DNA from: an archaeon | GTDB taxonomy: Archaea > Iainarchaeota > Iainarchaeia > Iainarchaeales > GCA-2688035 | Direction: 5' to 3' | DNA length: 5,717 nucleotides | Assembly: GCA_030616665.1 (NCBI GenBank) | Contig: JAUWWX010000067.1 | Coordinates: 1 to 5,717, forward strand | Shown here: one piece after another, positions 1 to 4,693 of the stretch | Numbering within the stretch: the first letter of the stretch is position 1 | How the letters are laid out: every line of letters starts with the position of its first letter | Made by a program: the position numbers and the translations under genes | Notes under the pieces: model-generated | Told to the model about the DNA's origin: nothing | The model's database searches: none | The model's input: only the letters and a program-made list of their open reading frames with translations

Positions 1-129
1 GCCAGACTCAAGTTTTGCATTTACTATTCTAACCATTGCCGGTGGTCCAACTTGTACACAACCACTAATAAAAATAATTCCAACAATTACCAGCACTAAA
101 ATTCCAAAGGCAATATTTTCTGTTTTCAT
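1..129 (-). CDS. Predicted lipoprotein, N-terminal part only (runs off the left edge)
   Basis: A 43-codon open frame starts at ATG 129-127 and continues without a stop to the window edge. Its N-terminus is a textbook lipoprotein signal: a short polar start (MKTEN), a hydrophobic core at about residues 6-21 (IAFGILVLVIVGIIFI), then a lipobox ISGC with the candidate lipidated cysteine at residue 24. The sequence after it (VQVGPPAMVRIVNAKLESG) is soluble-looking and I do not recognise it. A TATA-like box lies 31 nt upstream of the ATG and there is no clear Shine-Dalgarno, so the mRNA probably has a very short leader. The product would be anchored on the outer face of the membrane. Seen: frame, signal peptide, lipobox. 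Inferred: membrane anchoring. The function cannot be told from this fragment. Confidence 0.72.
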   Translation of the reverse strand, partial: MKTENIAFGILVLVIVGIIFISGCVQVGPPAMVRIVNAKLESG

Positions 130-160
130 AGCATCATAAAAATCTTAATGTAATTCAACC

Positions 161-168
161 TATTTAAT
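161..168 (-). promoter_or_regulatory. TATA box (box A) for the lipoprotein gene
   Basis: Read on the minus strand this is ATTAAATA, close to the archaeal box A consensus. A start site about 26 nt downstream would fall near position 138, leaving a leader of only some 8-10 nt before the ATG at 129. This fits the lack of a Shine-Dalgarno. Pattern and spacing only. Confidence 0.45.
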
Positions 169-192
169 TCTTTTCTCCAGGTGCAGAATTCG

Positions 193-198
193 AAAAAA
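193..198 (-). terminator. T6 tract ending the sRNA / UPF0145 transcript
   Basis: On the minus strand six consecutive T residues follow the D box and a short GCCC. Archaeal transcription commonly stops at such U-tracts without needing a strong hairpin. It would define the 3' end of the guide RNA and of any longer transcript coming from the upstream membrane-protein/UPF0145 operon. Confidence 0.5.
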
Positions 199-199
199 G

Positions 200-260
200 G
201 GCTCAGGGTTGAGTTTTTCCTCATTCCTTTCGGTCAGCAGGTGTTAACCTCATCATTGCC
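200..260 (-). ncRNA. Candidate C/D box small RNA (2'-O-methylation guide)
   Basis: On the minus strand the elements of an archaeal C/D sRNA occur in order with near-canonical spacing. Box C is ATGATGA (256-250), a perfect RUGAUGA. It is followed by a 12-nt guide GGTTAACACCTG (249-238), box D' CTGA (237-234) and a 9-nt spacer. Box C' is ATGAGGA (224-218), one mismatch to consensus with both GA pairs kept. Then come an 11-nt guide AAAACTCAACC (217-207) and box D CTGA (206-203). GGC just before box C can pair with GCC just after box D as a short terminal stem, and a T6 tract follows. The C-to-D core is 54 nt, typical of archaeal guides, which act with L7Ae, Nop5 and fibrillarin. The D'-C' spacer is longer than the usual 3-5 nt. 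The RNA begins about 30 nt after the UPF0145 stop, so it may be processed from that transcript; I see no convincing promoter of its own. Targets are not identified. Confidence 0.8.
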
Positions 261-286
261 GTGGCCCCTGAACTCTTTTTGTGCCT

Positions 287-601
287 TCACTTTAGTTTTA
301 CTGCTGTTCCGTAGACCAGTATTTCTGCTGCTGAAGCCATTACTTGCGAGGTCGTGTATCTTACGTTAATTATTCCGTCTGCTCCAAGGGCTTTTGCTTC
401 TTCAGCCATTCTTTGCATTGATTCTTTTCTTGCCTCTGTAAGCATTTCCGTGTACTCTTTTAACTCGCCTCCAACAAGCTGTCTTAAGCCGGCTACAATA
501 TCTTTTCCAACATGTTTTGCCCTGATAGTGTTTCCCCTTACAACCCCTATGGTTTCAACTATTTCTTTTCCTTGAACGAAATCCGTGTTTACAACAATCA
601 T
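287..601 (-). CDS. UPF0145 (YbjQ/DUF74) family protein
   Basis: A small soluble protein of 104 aa matching the UPF0145 family (PF01906, YbjQ-like), annotated elsewhere as putative heavy-metal-binding; its molecular role is not established. Family marks visible are the N-terminal strand MIVVNT, the GVVRGNTIRA segment (19-28), the DIVAGLRQLVGGELKEYTEM stretch (34-53), ALGADGIINVRY (71-82) and the C-terminal YGTAVKL (97-103). Length is normal for the family. I choose ATG 601-599 because GAGGTG (613-608) sits 6 nt before it, a strong Shine-Dalgarno. An upstream in-frame TTG at 628 would add nine residues (TTG through AAA) that lie inside the preceding gene and have no such site. It is the second gene of an operon, 10 nt after the small membrane protein. 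The cysteine-free sequence gives no direct support for metal binding. Confidence 0.9.
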   Translation of the reverse strand: MIVVNTDFVQGKEIVETIGVVRGNTIRAKHVGKDIVAGLRQLVGGELKEYTEMLTEARKESMQRMAEEAKALGADGIINVRYTTSQVMASAAEILVYGTAVKLK

Positions 602-607
602 TTTTTT

Positions 608-613
608 CACCTC
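608..613 (-). promoter_or_regulatory. Shine-Dalgarno GAGGTG of the UPF0145 gene, overlapping the upstream stop
   Basis: GAGGTG lies 6 nt before ATG 601-599 and decides the start against the TTG at 628. Its first two bases are the last two bases of the upstream gene's TGA stop (614-612), so a terminating ribosome covers the site. This suggests translational coupling. It is the only strong Shine-Dalgarno I find in the window. Confidence 0.8.
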
Positions 614-833
614 AAAAACTTTTGTCAAACTTTTCTTTTTTTATGTCATTCAATCTTTCAAATACTAGTGAAACAATTACAATCAATGCCCCAATTAGTG
701 CAATAATCCAGCCCCCAACGACTGAAACCAGGAGTAAAAGCTCTCCTGCAACAATCCCTATAATTGGAAAAACTATGAGCAAAAACAGCCCAATTATTAC
801 AAGCACTGCTCCAAAAAGCTGTGTTCTGTTCAT
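612..833 (-). CDS. Small two-helix membrane protein, function unknown
   Basis: A 73-aa protein with ATG start at 833-831. Two hydrophobic stretches (about residues 6-29 and 32-57) are separated only by GE, placing acidic Glu31 in a tight turn; Pro23 sits late in the first helix. A charged, lysine-rich tail follows (about 59-73, including RLNDIKKEKFDK) and probably faces the cytoplasm by the positive-inside rule. I do not recognise a named family. It is the first gene of a two-gene operon with the UPF0145 gene, whose Shine-Dalgarno overlaps this gene's TGA. The two products may therefore work together, for example as a membrane anchor and a soluble partner; that is inference from layout. A TATA box about 26 nt upstream of the ATG suggests a leaderless mRNA. 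Confidence 0.8.
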   Translation of the reverse strand: MNRTQLFGAVLVIIGLFLLIVFPIIGIVAGELLLLVSVVGGWIIALIGALIVIVSLVFERLNDIKKEKFDKSF

Positions 834-855
834 TAAACGAATTAAACCCCGAAGA

Positions 856-863
856 AATTAAAT
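856..863 (-). promoter_or_regulatory. TATA box for the membrane-protein/UPF0145 operon
   Basis: The minus strand reads ATTTAATT within AATTTAATTT, centred about 26 nt upstream of ATG 833, with a purine-rich AAGCAA just upstream as a possible BRE. The predicted start site coincides with the ATG, so the transcript would be leaderless. It lies in the 55-nt gap between bud32 and the membrane-protein gene. Confidence 0.5.
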
Positions 864-888
864 TGCTTTGCTTTGCCAACCAGCATAA

Positions 889-1491
889 CTAATGATATCT
901 TACCCTCTGCTCAACCTTTTGCATTTGCTTTACGATTTCTTGGGCGCCTCCTGCTTGGAGGTATCCTGAAACTATTTTCTCCCAGCCGAGTGGCATTAGC
1001 TCAACGTGCGTTGCCTCAAATGTCTTCTTGAACACCAACAAATCCACGGCCTTGTCTTCCAGCTTTTTGCTCTGCTTTCCCAAGCCAAAGTCAATGAAGA
1101 AAAGGTCCTTTCCCTTAACCATTACATTGCTTGTAGTCAAGTCGCCGTGAATCAATCCATTTTCATGCATTAGCGCAATGGCTTCCCCAACCCTTTTGCA
1201 CAGGCTCAAATTCTTTTTTTCCAAAACATCTTTTAGGCGCGGCCCTTCAATGAATTGCATTGCAATCTCTTTTTTTTTCTTGTCAACTGCGTAAACCGTT
1301 GGCGTTTTGATGCCAAGGCTTCTGGCTTTCCTTAGCAGGTTCGCTTCGCCGGTTGTCCTCGTGCTCCTCAGTCTGTCATCAAGCTGCCTGTTCCTGTACC
1401 GCTTTGGAACACGTTTCTTCAGCAAAGCTGTCTTGCCCTCAAATTTGGCTTTGAAAAGCTTTGCTTCTGCCCCCTGCCTAACCAGTTCCAT
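889..1491 (-). CDS. bud32: Bud32, stand-alone KEOPS complex kinase/ATPase
   Basis: A 200-aa protein of the Bud32/PRPK family, the small atypical kinase of KEOPS, which supports Kae1 in making N6-threonylcarbamoyladenosine (t6A) at position 37 of ANN-decoding tRNAs. Visible features in order: the N-terminal RQGAEAKLF (5-13) in place of a protein-kinase glycine loop; catalytic-lysine region LLKKRVPKRYR (23-33); the family signature QLDDRLRSTRTTGEANLL (36-53) with Glu49; hinge FIEGPRLKDVL (80-90); catalytic loop IHGDLTTSN (114-122) with Asp117 and Asn122; metal-binding DFG at 134-136; and FEATH (158-162) near the end. All key residues are present and the length is normal. Kae1 is not fused to it, unlike in several euryarchaea. 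ATG 1491 puts the N-terminal motif in place; no strong Shine-Dalgarno is seen. It starts 12 nt after valS and is in the same frame, so the two genes are probably co-transcribed. Confidence 0.95.
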   Translation of the reverse strand: MELVRQGAEAKLFKAKFEGKTALLKKRVPKRYRNRQLDDRLRSTRTTGEANLLRKARSLGIKTPTVYAVDKKKKEIAMQFIEGPRLKDVLEKKNLSLCKRVGEAIALMHENGLIHGDLTTSNVMVKGKDLFFIDFGLGKQSKKLEDKAVDLLVFKKTFEATHVELMPLGWEKIVSGYLQAGGAQEIVKQMQKVEQRVRYH

Positions 1492-1503
1492 GAAAATCAG
1501 CTT

Positions 1504-3894
1504 TTAGAATTGCAATTCGACAACTAATTCTTTTCCTTCCTTTGCTTCAATTTCTTCCACCGCCATTGTTCTCTTAATGGCATCCTCTGCCTGCTTGAAC
1601 TTTTCAAGGCTTGGCACAACCACTGCCGCTTTCTTCACCGGCGTGTTCAATGGCTTTTTTGAAGCAGTCTTCTGCTTTCTCATCTCTGCAATAACCACAT
1701 TAATCAATTCCCCAATTTCTTCCGCATTTTCGTCAATCATTCCTTTATCTGCCTTTGGCCATTCCTCCAAATGAATGCTTTTGCCTTGCAGCCTTTTCTT
1801 GAAATGCTGTTGCGCAATCTCCTCCGTTGTGTGAGGCAGGAATGGGGAGAGCAATAGCAGGCATTTCCACATTACTTCCTCAAGCACAGTTGCCGCCGCT
1901 TTGCCGCTCTCATCCTTTTTATTGTAAACCCTTGTTTTCACTTCCTCGATGTAGAAATCAGCAAATTCAAGCCAGAAGAAGTTCCTTGTCGGGTTAATGG
2001 CCTTGCTTACCTCAAACCTTTCAAAGGCCTCTGTGCTTTCCTTTATCAAGCGGTTCAATCTGCTTAGAATGGCCTTGTCTTCTGCCAACAGCTTTTTCTT
2101 GTCAATCTTCCCTGCCTTCACGCCCTTTGTTGCCATTGACACAAAGCGCGCGGCATTCAGCATCTTGGTAATGAATTTCTTGCCCGCCACTAACTCCTTT
2201 TCCATGAACGGAACGTCTTCGCCCAAAATAGGCAGGCTTGCCCAGTAGCGCAAAGAGTCTGCTGAATACTTTTGAACCATGTCCTCCGGCTTTATCACAT
2301 TCCCCAGGCTCTTTGACATCTTCTTTCCCTCGGGATCCAAAATCCAGCCGTTTATGCTAATGGTTTTCCAAGGCATCTGTTTTTGGTGGAACAACGCCTT
2401 CACAATTGTGTTAAAAGCCCACAGTGCAATTATGTCATGGCCTTGTGGCCTTAGGTCCATTGGAAACATTTTTTGGAAAAATTTTTGGTCCGAAACCCAT
2501 TTGCAGTTAATCTGCGGTGTCAGGCTGCTTGTAAACCACGTATCCAACGTGTCCTTCTCGCCAACAAATTCATTGCTGCCGCACTTGCATTTCCCCTTTG
2601 GCCTGTCCTTCAAGGGGTCCACAGGCAAATCCTTCTCATTCGCAACAATGACGGAACCGCACTTCCTGCAATACCACACTGGAAAAGGAACCCCATAATG
2701 CCTTTGCCTTGAAATGTTCCAGTCCCATTTCAGGCCGTTAACCCAGTTGTCGAGCCTTTTTTTCATGTAGCTTGGGACCCATTTTAGCAGCGAGCCCTTT
2801 GCAATGAACTCATCCTTTAAATCAAGGTATCTCACAAACCACTGCTTTGCAGTAAGTATCTCAATGGGCGTTTTGCATCTTTCGTGGACGTTTACCACAT
2901 GCTTTATTGGTTCCTGCTTCACAAGGTGCCCGGATTTTTTCAGTTCCCCTATTATCTTCTTCCTTGCTTCCCCTGTTCTCAAGCCCTTCAATATTCCGGC
3001 TTTTTCGTTGAAGGTTCCGTCCTTGTTTATGATTTCTATTATTGGCAGGTTTGTTTCAAGAATCCATTCCACGTCGTCCAAATCACCAAAAGTGCAGTGG
3101 TATACCGCACCAGTGCCAAATTCCGGGTCAACATCCCTGTTTGCAAAAACCTTGACTGTTCTGCCGCCGGTGAAGGGAATCTTCACCTTCTTTCCAATAA
3201 ATTTCTTGTACCTTTTGTCATCAGGGTGCACGTGCATTGCAACGCATGCAGGCATCAGCTCGGGCCTTGTTGTAGCAATCTCAATTTTCTCGCCATCGGT
3301 TGTTTCAAACTTTATGTAAACAAAGCTGCTTTCTTCCTCCCTGTCCTGCAATTCGGCCTGGGCTATTGCCGTGGCGCAGCTTGGGCACCACATTGTTGGC
3401 GCATCTTTTTGATAAAGCCTGCCCTGCCTGTGCAAGTCCAAAAAGCTGTACTGCGCTGTCTTCCTTGCCAGGTCATCAATTGTCCTATATAAGAGAAACC
3501 AATCAATGCTCATCCCAATGCTTTCAAACGCTGCCCTCATCCTCTTCTCTTCTTCTTCTGTTCCTTTCAAAACGATTTTGATGAATTCGTCCCTTGAATA
3601 GTCCTTTGACTTTATTCCCTTCTTTTTCTCAACCATTAGCGCTGTTGCAAGCCCGTTGTTGTCAAAGCCAAACGGGTGGAACACGTTAAAACCAGCCATC
3701 TTCTTGTACCTTGCAACAAAGTCCTGCTGTGTAAAGGCAAAGGCGTGCCCCATGTGCATCGTGCCACTCACAGTTGGCGGTGGGGTGTCAATGCTGTAAA
3801 CAGGCTTTTTGCTTTTCACGTCAAACTTGTAAATGCCTTCCCCTTTCCAGTAATCCTGCCACTTTTTTTCCATTTCGTGTAGGTCTAGAGCCAT
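1504..3894 (-). CDS. valS: Valyl-tRNA synthetase, archaeal type
   Basis: A class I synthetase that attaches valine to tRNA-Val in the cytoplasm; 796 aa from the chosen start. Order of features: PPPTVSG followed by the HIGH-box variant HMGH (47-50); archaeal-type GFDNNGL; zinc-knuckle cysteines CPSC (170-173); the CP1 editing domain with TTRPELMPACVAM (from 208) and GTGAVYHCTFGD; a second knuckle at C409, C412, C436, C438; DTWFTSSLTP and RPQGHDII; KMSKS (525-529); then the anticodon-binding domain (NFFWLEFADFYIEEVK) and a short C-terminal domain. TTRPELMPACVAM and the SGTMHMGH context point to ValRS rather than IleRS. It seems compact beside the roughly 860-900 aa I expect of archaeal ValRS. 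ATG 3894 is chosen over TTG 3900 (two residues longer) because the promoter spacing leaves almost no leader and leaderless mRNAs favour ATG. It is first in an operon with bud32. Confidence 0.97.
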   Translation of the reverse strand: MALDLHEMEKKWQDYWKGEGIYKFDVKSKKPVYSIDTPPPTVSGTMHMGHAFAFTQQDFVARYKKMAGFNVFHPFGFDNNGLATALMVEKKKGIKSKDYSRDEFIKIVLKGTEEEEKRMRAAFESIGMSIDWFLLYRTIDDLARKTAQYSFLDLHRQGRLYQKDAPTMWCPSCATAIAQAELQDREEESSFVYIKFETTDGEKIEIATTRPELMPACVAMHVHPDDKRYKKFIGKKVKIPFTGGRTVKVFANRDVDPEFGTGAVYHCTFGDLDDVEWILETNLPIIEIINKDGTFNEKAGILKGLRTGEARKKIIGELKKSGHLVKQEPIKHVVNVHERCKTPIEILTAKQWFVRYLDLKDEFIAKGSLLKWVPSYMKKRLDNWVNGLKWDWNISRQRHYGVPFPVWYCRKCGSVIVANEKDLPVDPLKDRPKGKCKCGSNEFVGEKDTLDTWFTSSLTPQINCKWVSDQKFFQKMFPMDLRPQGHDIIALWAFNTIVKALFHQKQMPWKTISINGWILDPEGKKMSKSLGNVIKPEDMVQKYSADSLRYWASLPILGEDVPFMEKELVAGKKFITKMLNAARFVSMATKGVKAGKIDKKKLLAEDKAILSRLNRLIKESTEAFERFEVSKAINPTRNFFWLEFADFYIEEVKTRVYNKKDESGKAAATVLEEVMWKCLLLLSPFLPHTTEEIAQQHFKKRLQGKSIHLEEWPKADKGMIDENAEEIGELINVVIAEMRKQKTASKKPLNTPVKKAAVVVPSLEKFKQAEDAIKRTMAVEEIEAKEGKELVVELQF

Positions 3895-3923
3895 TGCCAA
3901 TTCCCTTTTTTCAGTTTCCTAGC

Positions 3924-3930
3924 TATAAAT
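3924..3930 (-). promoter_or_regulatory. TATA box for the valS-bud32 operon
   Basis: The minus strand reads ATTTATA, a good box A. A start site about 26 nt downstream falls near 3901, immediately before the candidate starts TTG 3900 and ATG 3894, so the leader would be about 0-7 nt. A second AT-rich element, AATATATTT at 3943-3951, could serve a start about 20 nt further upstream. Confidence 0.5.
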
Positions 3931-4008
3931 CTCAAAGAAAAAGAATATATTTCAATTGATTTTCTGGAGTACGATACAAAACACCTAAAAGAGAAGCGTG
4001 GGGAAATT

Positions 4009-4016
4009 AATTTAAA
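4009..4016 (+). promoter_or_regulatory. TATA box for the SdpI-like gene
   Basis: AATTTAAA is preceded by GGGGAAATT, a possible purine-rich BRE. The expected start site about 26 nt downstream of its centre lies near 4039, leaving about 4 nt before ATG 4043. No Shine-Dalgarno is present, so the mRNA is probably leaderless. Together with the valS box, the 3895-4042 gap is a divergent promoter region; I see nothing else in it. Confidence 0.55.
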
Positions 4017-4042
4017 CAAAGCCTTCCTGTCATCTTTCTGTA

Positions 4043-4693
4043 ATGAAGCTTTCAAAAACAGCGGTTTTTGCCCTAACCATTCTGGCAGTAGTGCTTTCAT
4101 TCGTTGTCTATCCTTTGCTGCCTGGCACTGTGCCAACCCATTGGAATGCTGCTGGAAAGGTCGATGCCGTTGGCCCTCGTTGGATGGGTGCATTTCTCCT
4201 TCCCTTGTGTATGGCTCTTGTTCTGCTCTTGTTTGTTTTCATCCCAAAGGTTGCTGTTTTCAAGAAAAACCTCAAGGCCTTTGAGAAACAGTACTGGCTT
4301 TTGGCCCTTGTCATACAGGTTTTCTTCCTGCTTTTCTATGCAATAACGCTTTTGCCAAACTTTGGTTTTGACACTGGCTTTTCACAGCTCTTTGCCTTGC
4401 CCCTGGCCTTTATGTTTATCGCAATCGGCCTGCTAATGCCTTCCTTCAAGCGAAATTTCTTTGTTGGCATTAGGACTCCTTGGACTCTTTCGTCAGACAG
4501 GGTTTGGAACAAGACGCACAAGTTTGGTGGAACGCTTTTTATCGCGGCCGGTGTTGTCTCGCTGGCTGCTGCCTTTATTCCGGGGCAATCAGTCCTCACA
4601 ATAGTAACCGTTGTTCTTGCAGCAGCTTTAGCAACCGTTGTTTACTCCTACACGGAGTTCAGGAAAATAGAAAAACCTGGGAAGAATCACTAG
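4043..4693 (+). CDS. SdpI/YhfL-type (DUF1648 plus SdpI) six-helix membrane protein
   Basis: A 216-aa integral membrane protein with about six predicted helices (near 6-26, 48-68, 84-104, 113-133, 163-180, 184-203). After the first helix comes PTHWNAAGKVD (31-41), the DUF1648 signature. Between helices four and five is the SdpI-domain signature NFFVGIRTPWTLSSDRVWNKTH (138-159), written here by its ends: NFFVGIRTPW and SSDRVWNKTH. The namesake, Bacillus subtilis SdpI, gives immunity to the SdpC killing peptide and signals to a repressor; many family members lie outside any such system. No toxin-like gene or SdpR-type repressor is seen beside this gene, so immunity should not be assumed. The gene stands alone on the plus strand with its own promoter, and its TAG stop overlaps the dnaJ stop tail to tail. 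Confidence 0.9.
   Translation: MKLSKTAVFALTILAVVLSFVVYPLLPGTVPTHWNAAGKVDAVGPRWMGAFLLPLCMALVLLLFVFIPKVAVFKKNLKAFEKQYWLLALVIQVFFLLFYAITLLPNFGFDTGFSQLFALPLAFMFIAIGLLMPSFKRNFFVGIRTPWTLSSDRVWNKTHKFGGTLFIAAGVVSLAAAFIPGQSVLTIVTVVLAAALATVVYSYTEFRKIEKPGKNH
4664..4675 (-). terminator. Possible T-tract terminator of dnaJ
   Basis: Just past the dnaJ stop, on the minus strand, TTTTTCTATTTT begins 14 nt downstream, inside the 3' end of the SdpI-like gene. A U-rich stretch like this is enough to end transcription in many archaea. Support is composition and position only. Confidence 0.35.

Noticed and set aside
202..218. CTCA-GGGT-TGAG followed by T5 as a plus-strand hairpin terminator
   Set aside because: No plus-strand gene ends here, the stem is only 4 bp, and the same bases are explained by the D box and guide of the sRNA on the other strand.
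181..369. Plus-strand open frame of 62 codons over the gap and the 3' end of the UPF0145 gene
   Set aside because: It is antisense to both the sRNA and a real gene and shows no motif.
602..628. TTG start at 628 adding nine residues to the UPF0145 protein
   Set aside because: GAGGTG 6 nt before ATG 601-599 and the family's usual N-terminus favour the shorter form; the extension lies inside the previous gene.
658..879. Minus-strand open frame of 73 codons overlapping the small membrane protein in another frame
   Set aside because: It would run across the operon's TATA box and has no hydrophobic or domain pattern, unlike the overlapping frame.
2279..3492. Long plus-strand open frames of 139, 171 and 202 codons opposite valS
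   Set aside because: They lie wholly antisense to a clearly coding, motif-complete valS, overlap one another in different frames and have no recognisable domains.
3895..3900. TTG start at 3900 for valS
   Set aside because: It adds only two residues, and the promoter spacing fits ATG 3894; it cannot be fully excluded.
3885..4193. Minus-strand open frame of 102 codons across the divergent promoter
   Set aside because: It spans two promoters and runs antisense to the SdpI-like gene; the composition is not protein-like.
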